Source: Penicillus capitatus (lineage: Eukaryota; Chlorophyta). Taken from it: a DNA stretch of 64,000 nt. A program made the translations under genes and the position numbers. Each line of letters opens with the position of its first letter. The stretch's first letter is position 1. The DNA lies in contig OZ287695.1 of assembly GCA_965649825.1 (NCBI GenBank), positions 1,054,001 through 1,118,000 on the forward strand, in the 5' to 3' direction. The notes under the pieces were generated by a model, which made no database searches, was not told the origin of the DNA, and saw only the letters and a list, made by a program, of their open reading frames with translations. Below are positions 10,101 to 22,011 of this stretch, piece by piece.

Positions 10101-12602
10101 TGGAAGCAAACAGATGTTGAAAAGCGAGACCTTTAAACTTTTGACGGATTTGTATGTCAAAGCCCAAAAAACAGTCGAAGAGATCCAAGCATGTGTCCAG
10201 TCTTGTCAGCAGTACAGGACAGAGGTGCATGAAAGGAGTGAGGCGATCGCAGCCATGATCGCCAAAGATAATATCCACGCCGAATCTAAACAATCTATAC
10301 AGACGAACCGTGTGTGCCACCACAGGTCATGGCATTCCGTTAATAGCGGGTGTGCGGTGTTAGATGATGAACTGTTGAAAATGCGAAAGCAATGCGAAGA
10401 GATCTGCGAGAAGGTGATGCGCACGTCCGATTTGGCCGATGGATATCTCGAACAGTTCAACGCCGCATTGAAATCGAACGACGATTCATCGTCGTTCGAT
10501 TTCCAATCGATGGATCTCGTTCCTCAAGACGATGCTTTCGAAGAGCCCAATCTACAAAATTCGCAGTCAGATCTGGAGAAATCGCCGAAGGATTGGAGCA
10601 AAGAGAGCATCGATCATCTTTATCAGATGTGGAAAGTATGCACTCAAACGATGGATATGTCGATCGACTGCGTTGAATGGTTAGAATCTGGAGGCGAAGT
10701 ATTTCGATCGTCTGTCGATGGCACTCAAAGCCTTGCACGAGGACAAAGCGTATCATCTCCGTCGCTGCATGGAAACGAAGGTTGAGTTCATCGAAGCCTT
10801 GGATCGTGAAGCAGAAGATGAGGCGATTTCCATCGCCGATTTCAAAAACGCCTTCAACGCCATTCATCAAGATCTCCGAAAAGAGGAGGACGTCAAAGGA
10901 GAATGGATGTTGCGGTGTGAAGAATTGCAGGAGGCGTTGTGGAAAATCTGCGATCGGAAGATCGCTCAACATGAGCAGTTGGTGCTATCTCTCTTCGACG
11001 ATGTCGGCATGGGCATCCAGAACGATCTGTTCTCAGCTCTCCGACAACGTCACATCGATTTGATGCAGACGGAGGTCGACAAGTGAATGACACTGTCTTT
11101 TGTCATAATCGAGATATATATGTGACGTTCTGTACTAGATGCCTATCCATCGCGGAGTTCTGCGTGCAACACGTTGCTCTTGCTCGTGGATTTAAGAATG
11201 TCGTGCTGCATGACGTTCTGGAGAGGACTTCATGGGACGTGCGTTCTTCAAGTCGTCCGACAACGCCAAAGACGAAAACAACAGTTGTTTCGAATGGGGA
11301 CGCAGCGAAATGGCTCGATTCGATCGGATCGGAATCGGCGGAGATCCTTGAAGCAGCTGAACGCAGTTTAGAATTTGCGGACATCGCTGAGAAAGAAATC
11401 GCGTTTGATCCGGAATCGTCGATGAGCACTCGATCGAAATCTAAGTCCGGACAGATCGAGTCCCTACCTGATGAGACAGTGCCCGATCATGCAATCGTCC
11501 GAAATCTGATCCAGGAGATTATGATCTGTGAGCTCGAGCTTTTACGTAACAGGTGTGTTTTTATCGTATGTCAAACGCATTCAGGACGAGCAGCTATCTC
11601 TGTAGAACGCAGGCCATCGTCATGCATTACAATCAATGTACACAGGAGCTCGATGCTGTTCGTTGTAGCACAAAGCAAGCGTGTCATGACACGTACGAGA
11701 GGAGATACAAGGCAAACTGCGAAACCGCTGCCAGAAGCGTCCACGCGTTTAGAAACGCGGTGATGATGGGAACAGCGCTTCCGCCTCATTTTTCTTTCGA
11801 GGTGCGACATGATCGCACGATCGTAGTCTCTGAAGGACCCTTTCGAAATGATTCGACTAGGGAAACGGCAATCTCGATCCGTCGGGCGACACATTTTCGC
11901 TTCCGGCAACTTCGAGTGCAATCGAATGCGACGATCGAGCGAGGCTCATGATACAGAGCAGACAGAAATCGTTATTTTCACTCATCCACCGATTCCGATC
12001 CGCCCATGTCTCTTCCGTCATTCGATTGCATGATGTCGCACAGCTCATCTACGAGACGATCGTCCGGGACACCGATCTCTGGACTGCTCTCGTGCGGTCT
12101 TCAGATGACGATGATTCGCTGAAGGCAGCCAAGGAGACAATACCGTTCTCGGACGTTGTTTCGTACGTCGTCCAATTTCGTCCCGACGGCAGTAACGACA
12201 TTTGTTGGCGACATATTCTTGTGCACTTAATTCTGGCGCCGTCATGTGATGCCGATCGCGCCTGCAATTCCGATCTGATAGATTCTCTCCAAGAAGTGAG
12301 ATGATCGCTTAATAGGATGTCGGCGAAATCGATCGATTTCGATTTATCGTTCACAGGAAAGAAAGCGCAAGGGCGGGAATGAAGACGATCGCTATAATAT
12401 GGATCTGGGTACATGGCAAAGTCTTCCTGTATGGCACCGCCACACTGCATCTCTCAGCAATCTTCTCTGGGAAATCTTTAAAGACACGGAAGATGCTGCA
12501 TCCAGTGACCAAGAGACTATAGATCTCTCTTGTGTCGTCGCTTCGCTGCGTCAAGTTTCGTACAACAGCAGACTTTCGCATCTATTTAAACGCGACGACT
12601 GA
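7110..12602 (+). CDS. SPEF2: SPEF2/CPC1-like central-pair protein (many exons)
   Basis: The start MSELLCEWLRKIGC and the following AFANGYRFGEVFDRF match the CH domain that opens SPEF2. Long coiled-coil exons follow (8258-9000). An adenylate-kinase-like domain has a P-loop, IGPPCSGRSTICKNLG, at about 9050-9100 and the strand GFVLDGFPATCGEAAAL at about 9350. Further coiled coil ends in the SPEF2-type tail (FRNAVMMGTALPPHFSF at about 11745, then exons to LFKRDD at 12602). Roughly 1,500 residues are expected. I did not fix every splice site, especially in the CH domain (7110-7260) and at 9240-9760. Family members sit in the C1b projection of the ciliary central pair. The stop is 54 bp before the SPT5 start, same strand. 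Confidence 0.85.
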
Positions 12603-12656
12603 TGGAATCATCGTTTCGCTTGAGCGGCAACGCGTTTTTCCGAACACGTCGATTCG

Positions 12657-15600
12657 ATGGCGTTCGATGATGAACACGACGAATCTGGTCGCAAACGTAA
12701 GGCCACTAGTTTGATTGATGACGCAGCGATGGAGGACGACGATGTCGACGATGAAGACGACGAGGATGACGAAGACGATGACTTCGAAGGTCCATCACGC
12801 CGCGGCGGCAGTCGCCGTGCCGTGCTCTATATCGACGACGATGTTGCCGTCGATGACGACGTCGAAGAGGAAGACGACGAAGAAGCCGAGCTTTCAGACG
12901 GCGAGCTTCTCCCCGACGTCACCGAACCCGTCGCAAAACCGAGTCATTACCGTCGTTATGAAGCCGCACACGACTTGCCTGAAGACTACGACAAGTTAGA
13001 AGCCTTTATCAAGGAGCGTTACCAGACAGTGGAGTACACAAGTGATGCTCCGACAGCCAATCAGCAGAGTCTGGTCCCCACACAACTGGATCCCAAGCTC
13101 TGGGTCGTGCAATGTCGCCTGGGATTCGAACGGCAACTCTGTTTGCAACTCCTCAACAAATACAGGACGTTCCGTGGAAAAGGAACGCCGTTGCTGATCA
13201 AATCGGCCGTCAGTTTGGATCATTTGAAGGGTTACCTCTATGTCGAAGCAGAGAAGGAGTCACATGTGAGGGAAGCTGTTCAAGGCATGCGTTATATCCA
13301 ACACAGCAGAGGGATCAAATTAGTGCCGTTGCGTGAAATGGTATCGGCTATCACGCCGAATCGTGGGGCGAAATTGCCGATCGAAGAAGGCACGTGGGTT
13401 CGTGTCCGAAGTGGCCCCTATGCACACGATCTTGCCAAAGTCATTCACGTCAACCTCGCTCAGCAGAAGGTGGATTTGAAGGTCGTGCCCCGAATCGACT
13501 ACGCCGAACTCGTGAATAAACAAGAGGGACGTTACATCAGCCGCCATCGCGATCCATTCGGCAAAAAATCAAAAGTCCGCCACGTTGCTCGACCCTTCAG
13601 TCGAGAAGAGTGTCGGTCACTGGGCTTAGTCGTGGAAAGAACTCGCGGTGTGAATGGTGAAGTGTATCTCACTGTCGGCACTTATCGATTCCAAGAGGGT
13701 TACCTGATCAAAACCATGTCCACACGATCCATCATCGTTGAAGACTCGGTGCCACCGATCGAAGAACTTCATCGTTTTGACGCGGCAGCCCACAGCAACA
13801 CGGACACGCATGCGAACACGGAAGGTCGCAGTGGTCACTCTATTGACTTAGTCTCTGACACGTGTGCCTTGCTGTAGGTCTGCCAGAGATCCTGGAGTCG
13901 GTATCGAGCAAAAAGCACGGTCTTTTTAAGGGGGATTCCGTTCGCGTGTTGAGTGGGGATATGATGCGAATGACGGGTATCGTTACAGATATTGCGTTGG
14001 ATGGGAAAATTTTGGTGAAGATGGACAATCGCGATGTCTCCGGGTACATTCCGTTCGTCGCCACTGATCTGGTCAAGCGCTTTGAACTGGGCGATCATGT
14101 CTGCGTGCGCGAAGGCATGCATCGAGGGCAATTAGGAATGGTGATCAAGATCGACGATCGTAAATGTCTTATTCTGTCCGATATGGACAAATTGGAGTTC
14201 TGGGCGACGGCACGGGATCTTTCGAAGACACAAGAGAGCCACCACGGCTATGATCACTTTGGTGACTACGAAGTTGAGGATCTGGTCGAACTACAGCATC
14301 ATCAGTTTGGCGTCATTGTTTTTGCCGATCGCGATTTCTGTTCTATTCTATTGGCAGCCGGATCACCAGAAAAGCCAGAAGTTAAGAAGACAGCATTGCA
14401 GGAGATCAAGTGCAAGTGTGAAGCGCGAAGAAACGTCACAAGTGACCGTTATACGAACCGTATCAAGGCGGGAGATATTGTGGATTTTACGATGGGGGCT
14501 TCGACGCAGAAGAGCAGTGGTACGGTGAAGTATGTCAGTTCTCCGTACCTCTTTGTCAAGATGAAGGATCGGACGGCGTTGCTTGGATACGTGGCCATTC
14601 ATTCAAAACTGTGTATCGTGAGAGGAGGATACCGTCCCCCGATGACATCGGATGTCAACATCGGGCTCCGTTCTCCGGCGCCTCGACAGCTGGAAGGGTC
14701 TTTTCACGAAGGGGGTCGATTTCGAGGAGGACGCATGAGCCGAGGGAGGTCGTTTCTGAGAGGCCGCGGTCGAGGATACCGTGGCCAAAGGGAAAGCATC
14801 ATGGTCAAAGTGATCCGGGGTGCACACCGAGGCTACCGAGGACGCATAAAGGATGAGACGGCCACACACGTGCGTATTGAATTGGATGCTGGCTCACGGG
14901 TTATTACCGTCCTTAAGGACAACATCGAATGTCTGGAATCGAACACTGGAGGATACACTGCTGCAAATATGCATTCAGACTATGGATGGAATGCACAAGA
15001 GAAGGGGACGATCTATACGCCGCCCAAGACACCTTATGGAGACAATCAGCCTCCGACGACACCCTACTCTGCCGGGAGAGAATCCAACACGAGTCCAGAT
15101 TACCGTCCATCCCGCCCGCCGCCGGCGGCAGAACCTGAGGCGATTCAGGAAGAGACCGAGAGCGATGAAGACTTGTGCTTTGACGATGGCGATCCTCCTC
15201 CACCCGCTGTCCCGCCATCGAAACCCAAAACGCCGATGCCGGAACCCAGTCCCCAAATAGACATAGAGGAGACCACCACGCCGGCATCGGCACCGGCGGC
15301 GGCGCCGCCGCCTTTGCAGGAAACGGCTGCGATGACACCCTTGTCGTCTCTCGCTCGAAATCAGATGACCGATCTGGTCGTGGTCTTGCCCGACGGTTCT
15401 CTAGGAGTCACAAGAGACGTCTCCGATTCTCAGGCATGTGAGATCGAAGATGTGTCCGTGAGGGAAGACATCGAGGAGCGTTCGTTGACACCTGCTGGAC
15501 AGAAACAACGCCAGTCGATGAACGCATTGAAACTGACCATGCCCCAAAAGGGAGACAGGGTGCGTGTGCTCGAAGGTATGTTTGCCGATTCGATCGGCCA

Positions 15601-15715
15601 GATGATCGCCGTCGATGGCAACGATTGCATTATCCGTCTGGACGACGGTCAGATTCAGATATTCTCCAGCGGGACCCTTGCTGTGACCTTGCCACCTTCC
15701 AATGCCAGTGTCTGA
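12657..15715 (+). CDS. SUPT5H: transcription elongation factor SPT5
   Basis: Two exons (12657-13824 and 13878-15715; intron 53 bases) give 1,001 residues. Domains in order: a very acidic N-terminus; an NGN domain (LWVVQCRLGFERQLCLQLL, about residues 140-230); a string of KOW domains (GTWVRVRSGPYAHDLAKV, GDSVRVLSGDMMRMTG, GDHVCVREGMHRGQLG, IMVKVIRGAHRGYRGR); an RG-rich segment; a Pro/Thr-rich C-terminal region with a few TPxTPY elements; and a final KOW (GDRVRVLEGMFADS). With SPT4 it forms DSIF, which clamps RNA polymerase II on DNA. The C-terminal repeat region is short and degenerate compared with yeast or human. The gene lies between SPEF2 and TOM7. Confidence 0.95.
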
Positions 15716-15811
15716 CAATTCACCGATGCCAGTTTCATCTTTTAGATGATACAACATCATCACGTTGTGTCCCTTTCGACTGTCTCACAATCGCGCCGTG
15801 TTCGATCGAAA

Positions 15812-16058
15812 ATGGCGACATTCCCGTTGCGCCGAGAAGACGTGATCGCCTTCTCAAAGAAAATGAGCAAGTGGCTGTCTTATCTGGAAGAGAAAACAAA
15901 AGTGCGTCGCGTCGGTCTACCCAACGACCCGCTCCTCAGCCTCCTCTTTCTTCTCTTCCTAGCCTTATATTCACTACGGATTCGTTCCGGGCGTCGTCGT
16001 GTTCGGTATGCTCGTCACGGAGCCGCGTCCCTCTTTGGTACAACTGATCCTGAACTGA
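15812..16058 (+). CDS. TOMM7: TOM7-like mitochondrial import subunit (two exons)
   Basis: This 61-residue protein appears only after splicing: exon 1 15812-15901, intron 15902-15962 (61 bases), exon 2 15963-16058. Exon 1 gives a charged, Lys-rich segment. Exon 2 begins PYIHYGFVPGVVVFGML, followed by TEPRPSLVQL. That is the TOM7 signature: one transmembrane helix with a central Gly-Phe-(I/V)-Pro, then a short intermembrane-space tail with EP.PSL..L. Length and arrangement match plant and fungal TOM7 (55-75 residues). By family knowledge it modulates assembly of the TOM complex in the outer membrane. It starts 96 bp after the SPT5 stop on the same strand. Confidence 0.85.
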
Positions 16059-16086
16059 CGAAGGCGGGTTCGATCTTCCGTTGTGT

Positions 16087-17024
16087 GGATGAACGCTTAT
16101 GCAATGGTGTATGATGACAGATATGAAGGTGATAGTGTTGTTGGCTATCAGGAAGGACTTATACGAATAGACGGACATATGACGAACCTTCTCCGCGTTG
16201 TTGCGAGTCGATCCAACAACAGATCTTCTGATGGTTTAAAGAATCTTCAATAGTTATTCTTCTGATCAGTGTTCGGCAAGATGTTGAGAGAGATTAAGCA
16301 GACATACCGTGGAATCATTCCTCAACGCCTGCCTAGATTCCATCAGCGTCGTTCCCACAACAACATCAATGACACAAGGATAGACAGGACGGACTGTTCA
16401 CTAATAGTACGGCAAAGATGCTACTCGAGAGAAGAGAAAAGGCAAAACAACAATGGAACAAACACCCAGCAGCGATCAAGGAATGTCAGTCAAGTGGAAC
16501 ACAGTGTCAGAGAATCAAACGAGATCAGAAAGATCAGGTACGAACAACGCCACAAAAAATATCAAAACTGAGATTGTGCCTGTCGATGTGGTGCTGAATG
16601 TGTTCCGTTGCCAATCTGCTAAACCTTGCCATATACAATAAGAAAAGGACTCGCCACATGGATAATAATGGCACTGGACGGCTACACGACCAAAATGGAA
16701 AATAAATCGCCACGGACGCATGACTGACATAGACGTTGTCGAAAAGGAGTCCATCATGTCCACAAAAATACATGGACATAATACTCTGTTCAGTGATAGC
16801 AGCATTCGCCAAAAATGAGTTTTCACTCCATGGAAGATCTGTCAGGATTCTCAGTCAGAGCCTATGGAAGGCAAAATAATGTAGAAAAGAAAGAAAACCT
16901 CGTTGTTGTTGAGATAGATAAGGGTCGTCTCATCATGACGATGTCGCACAAGTTATGGAATGCGCTACTGTCTAACACGTCTGCTCTATGGTGTGCGTCA
17001 CTGCTACAGCGGCGTCATTGACCT
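16087..17024 (+). other. coding-like plus-strand frames, unresolved
   Basis: Downstream of TOM7 several stop-free plus-strand frames look coding but could not be joined. They include 16087-16250 (starts MNAYAMVYDDRYEGD), 16269-16571 (Arg/Asn/Gln-rich), a frame over 16400-16641 (Lys/Ser/Thr-rich) and 16815-17021. The last overlaps the 3' end of the minus-strand PAM2 gene (stop at 16972) tail to tail. There may be one or two small genes here, or only 3' untranslated sequence of TOM7. No family was recognised. Confidence 0.25.
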
Positions 17025-20000
17025 CTGGAAGATCGACGGTGCTGCAGCTGTGCTGATGGCTAACGTCTTCGGATGACATTAACGGATCCTCACTTGTCTC
17101 TTCTTCATCAATGGCACTAATGGATTCATCGTTTCTCAGACTCGGGGGAACGAATTCTTCGGCGGTGGGACTGAGTGGGAACTTCCGCACTTGATTCTCA
17201 TAACTGCCCACTGGAGGTATTCCAGGAGGAAACCACTGACCGTAGGGCATGATTGGAAGATAAGGAGGCATAGGCATGTGCAGACTGCCAGGAGGCATCA
17301 TGTGTGGAGGATAGAAGGGATATGGATGTGGATGCGGAGGAGGAGGAGCACTGGCTGACGGCGACGCCGGTTCAGAGGCAGTCGTTGTTGACGTGGTCAC
17401 TGGCGAGGCGAGAGGTGGATGAAGTGGAAGAGGAAACTGCATCGCACTGGGATCCATCACTGGACGCGGTGGATGGCCATAGAAATTGGGATGGAATGCA
17501 GGGATGTGTCCGACGGGTGGCGGCAGGCCCATGGGTGGCGGCATCAACGGTGGCCCGATGGTCACATGGGCCGGTTCCGGTGTCGGCGCATCACTGCTCC
17601 TGTCACTGCGTCCGGAAGCCACCTCTGACAGATCCTCATCGTCGTCTGTGAGCCCTTCATGGTGTGAAGCGGTATCCACGTTTGAATGCATGGCCTGGAC
17701 CATGTTGAAGAACTGCTCTCCGTCTCCACGGAACGTCTCTGAAGAGACGTCGTGTTCATAGGCGTGCGATTTGACTTCCTGCGTGTCTGTTTGATGTGAC
17801 AGGTCTGCCTTGTACGCCTCGATGCTTTTCGATGACGCATCCTTCGGCACTGGATCGCTCCGTGCAGTCTTCAGGCAATGATCCACGTCGGAAGCATCGG
17901 GTGTGGTCGGCACATTGACACTGCTTTCAGATGCCGCACTCTGTTTGCCAGAGCTGGAACGCGGAGCATCGACAGGAGTTGTGCATGTCGGCTTCGGTTT
18001 TGCAATCACTGCTTTAGGGATGGCACCCTTGACCCATGCAGTCACACCTTTCTGTGTTTTCTGTTCTGCAGATTTGGTCTCCTCGGCGGAGCGCGACACC
18101 TCAGGCATTGAAGCGTTCTTGGGCAATCTGCTCTGTCCAGGAGAATGCGGTTTTTTCGCCTCTCCTTTAGCTGGTCGAGAACTCGGCGCAAAACGAACGT
18201 CTTTGGGTCGATAGGCAAACGCCTTGGCTCCCTGGTACTGTCTGTTGGCAGGATTCGAAGCAGGACCACTCACACTACGCTTGATAACATGATCTTCTTC
18301 GACAGGACGCTTTGAAGAGGCATGGTATCTCTGCGAGACATTCGGCGCAGATCGCTTGGATGGCAACTGGTTCTTCTTCCGATCCCCACGCCGTCGGTTG
18401 AAAACACTCTGAAACTCTTTCGTATCTTCATCCATCAGCGTTGCTTCGTAGCGAACGAACGGTTGGACCTGTGCCGGATTCTCTGCAGAGGGACTTCCTA
18501 AGGAAGCTGCTGGCTCATGGGTGGATGGAGATCCCGACATCTCATCGGGCTTTGCGGCTTCCTCCTCTGTATGTTGATCAGGGCTTTCATCTGCCGTATC
18601 ATCATGTGTCGACTCTTCGATCTGTGTCGAGGTGTCTGTCTGGGAAACGTTCTTTGGCTTTCTCTTGAGCTCTTTCTTCGCTTTCAGCTCCTTCTTCTCT
18701 TCCTCCATCCTCAGCAAAGCATCCATCGCCTCGGACGCCTTCTGCATGCTGAACTCCATGGCCTTCTTGTCCAATCTCTCCTGCAGCATTGGTAGAATGA
18801 TGGACGTTCCCACAAGAGCTCCCGGATCGTCGCAGGCGACGTTGATCAAGAACATCTCCAGATGCTGCACAACGACAGCCCCCTCCTCCACGCGTTTCTC
18901 AACCGTCTTCAGTTCCGTCTTGATGCGGTTTGAAAAGGTCTGATCGTCTGCATCCGAGTAGAGCTGTTTCTTGAAGTCCTTGTGGAAAGCGGAACGGACT
19001 TTCTCCAACATCGTGTCGTCGATTGGCTTCTCTTCATCCAAGCACTTTTGGAGTTTTCCCAGAAGCTGTGTGACATTCTTGTGCCAGTTCTCCAGTTGAT
19101 GGATCTCCTGTTCTCGCCGGTTCATTTCGAGCTCTGTTCGCTGACGCTTCTCATACATGCTTTGCAAACGGGTCCCCTGTTCTCGGAAGGCGCTTTGCAC
19201 TTCCAGTTGATCTTCCAGGAGGGATTCGTTTACCTTTGAAGGGCGTTGGCGTTCCTTCTCCGAATTGCGCACCAGTGTCTTGGCATTTTCCAGTTCCCTT
19301 TTCAATCTCTCAAATTCTGGCTCACTCTGCATGAGCTCCGCACGAATGGTCTTCAGCTGAGTGCTCGCCATCAAGCGCTCATATTTGAGAATGTGTAACT
19401 TTGCCTGTGTCAAAAGACTCTCTCGTCGTAACACTTCCTGTATGACATGATCTGGCAGTTCCTCACACGGGGCAGTTGCTGCCTTTGCTGCAGCCGTTCC
19501 TGGAATGGATACATCATGCTGTTTGGCCAGGGCAGCAATGCTCTTGCGAAGGATGCCCATCTCCTTCAGCAGAGATTTGGCACTCTTATATCTGGCATCC
19601 CATTCCGACTGTTCCTTCAGCATTTCTAGAAGATTCTGATAGGACTGCTGGACAGATGGATGCCAATTGCCCAACGGACGTTTGGCACCGTCTCTTGCTT
19701 TTTCAGCCGTCGACACAATCGAACCGTAGACCCACTCCAGCACCAACCCCACTCTACACAGGCAGATATATTAGAGACACTGACGAGGCCAAAGCATTGC
19801 TCTTCACCTGTATGCATCTTCTCCCTCTTTCACTTTTCTGGGTTGTCCCTCGTCTGACAGTTTTCTGTCTTGCAAATGTTCCAACCACTTAGCATTTACT
19901 GTGAATGCTGTTTTATCTTCTGTCAAAGAAAAAAGATCGATATCGCCGACAGCTTCTTCATCTTCATCAATCTAACAAAGCAGGAATCGGTGAGACAGCC

Positions 20001-21038
20001 AAGGGGTGAGTGAGCAGGATAACGGACATCTTCGTCCTTTGGATCAGGTTTGAGTTTGGCGCATAGCGCATCCACTTTCTCTGTGAGCCACTCATACAGT
20101 TTTGCTACATCTTCAGGAGTAATCTTCTCAAAGTCTTCAAAAAAGAGTTCTGTTTTTGTGCTCTTTCTCTTTTTGGCTGGGACCAATGCACAGATGAATT
20201 CTGCGACTGGGGTCAGTATCGTATGATAGAGACACTGATGCTCGTGCTGCAGTGATTCCAGAATGGAGATCACAAGATCGATATTGGCATCTCTTGTCTG
20301 CTCTCCGCCTTCCGGAACGGCACGTTGACCACGTCTCCATGCATCTTGTGCAGACTGCAACTGATGATGGATATTATTAATCAATGCTGTCATCCTTTCG
20401 CGCAGCGCTGTTTCTGCCGGTTTCTCTGCTGATTTTCCTTCTTCTCGTGGCAGAAGCTTGCGCAGCTCCTCAGGAAGTCTCGTCTCCAACGCTTCCTTCT
20501 TGAATGTCTCCGCACAGGCGTAAGGTGCCTCGTTGGCATTCCATTGCCACACCTTCCATGTTCCTTGTGCACTCAGCCTTTCCAACCCGCGTTCATAGAT
20601 CTTCTCACAGGTCACTTCCGTCTCAGTCCCATTGCAAACGTCTACGGCGCATGCGCGGCGTCGTCATTGCATGGACGATGTGTGACGTCACACCTTGTTT
20701 GGCAATTTCGACTTGATGTTGTTGCTGTTGTTGTTTCAGACGTGCCACGACATCGTCGACGCGCACCGTCAATAGCTCGACGCGGTCTGCGTCGCTCAGA
20801 CTCTCCCACAGCGGCCGCACAAATGCAACGCGGTCTTGAGGGTTAAGCTGCGACTGCTGAACGAGCTTGTTATCTAAGTCGGTCTACATCCATGCCACAC
20901 GAAACCCTAGTTGGATGAAACCCTAATGGGGAATGACAGATCGACCTTCGCAGGTGACTTGTTTGCGTTCTTGCGTCCCTTCGTTGGTGGGGTCTTCTTC
21001 TTACTGCCATTACCGTTTTTTCCTTTCTTCGGTGCCAT
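16972..21038 (-). CDS. large coiled-coil protein with C-terminal PAM2-like motif
   Basis: Five exons on the minus strand give 1,288 residues: 20922-21038, 20694-20883, 20028-20641, 19808-19971 and 16972-19753, with introns of 38, 52, 56 and 54 bases. The start is Lys/Gly-rich and basic (MAPKKGKNGNGSKKK). A globular, partly helical N-terminal third follows, including LWESLSDADRVELLTVRVD and a poly-Gln run. A long coiled coil covers about residues 360-660. The rest is disordered and Pro/Met-rich, with LSPTAEEFVPPSL near residue 1230 (plus-strand bases about 17141-17185). That motif fits PAM2, which binds the MLLE domain of poly(A)-binding protein, so a cytoplasmic role in mRNA control is likely. 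I do not recognise the family; the N-terminus loosely recalls plant NST1-like proteins. Confidence 0.8.
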
Positions 21039-22011
21039 ATGGCTGAATGAAGATCCGCAAGAACACACAGAGCGAAACCTAAAGAGACACACAAACGCAC
21101 ACTCTCTTCCGTCCCCCATGGTCATGCACGCCGCCGCCGCCAGAGGCAGCGACGCCGAGGACCGGGTGATGCACCGCGACCGCGGTGGATGTCATGCTCA
21201 CGAGGCTTACCGTCTCAAATCGTTCGTTTGTCGAAACAGTCGTTAGAAATCGGGAATCGGGTCGAGTTCGACAGCGCGTGCACGGGGAGACCAAACGACG
21301 TTGCAAACGAACTGAGGAATGTGGTGGTAGATCCGCGATGCGAAAACGTAAAAGCTTTATGACCACATCAGACCGAAGATGAGGCTACTACGCGACAAGA
21401 CAGTTCATGTACTGAGGCTGTCATCCTTACGCAATGCTCTTACAGGTGGATGTGCCTCGAGGACATTGTCTACTGGAAGGAGAGGAGGAGGATGGGGGTA
21501 TGTTTGTGCAGGTGGGGGTGGGTCGCTGGTGATGCCGTTGAGATGCATGTGGAGTGCGACGATTCGGCCGATTGAGCGACGACATCATCATTCGCTGACC
21601 CGTCGTTGTCTTTCGCCAAGAAATGTTGCGCGTCCATTCGACCCGCGTTCCCGTCGGTCATGCGCGGCCTTTGGTCCATCTCCGAGCGCGGCCGTCGTTT
21701 TCGCGACGTCCTCGGTCGAGAGGGCAACGCCTCGAAGGAAGTTTCGTCCAGTACAAGTGCGCTGTTGTGGACGGTGGGCAGCGGCAGAGTATGTTCGTGC
21801 AGTAGATCTTTGGCCGGGCACGCTCAGACATGGAGATTGTCCCTGGATGGGGTGCGCGGTGTCAAGCCGTTGCGCGTCGGCGAAGATCGAGCCGTCGGAG
21901 ATGCCAAAGTCACCGAAGACGCCACGCCATCCGCCGAGTCAACTCCCGAGACAAATGGCGCCGTATCATGCCTCCCCATTCAAGACCCTCGGAAAAAATG
22001 CGCTTATCTAG
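21039..22011. other. intergenic or leader region upstream of the MFS carrier
   Basis: About 1 kb lies between the divergent PAM2-protein start and the MFS start. Open frames exist on both strands (plus 21379-22011 and 21606-22025; minus 21079-21366). The sequence is GC-rich and the frames overlap each other, so they are weak. The frame ending at 22025 has the acidic/Ser/Thr character of a disordered segment and could be an upstream exon of the MFS gene, since CTTATCTAG precedes its ATG like a splice acceptor. Not resolved. Confidence 0.3.

Noticed and set aside
12715-15138. Several 70-140-codon frames inside SPT5 on both strands
   Set aside because: Shadows of the SPT5 reading frame, produced by its acidic and low-complexity codons.
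19660-20820. Plus-strand frames opposite the PAM2-protein exons
   Set aside because: The minus-strand exons join in phase into one long protein; the plus frames have no such continuity.
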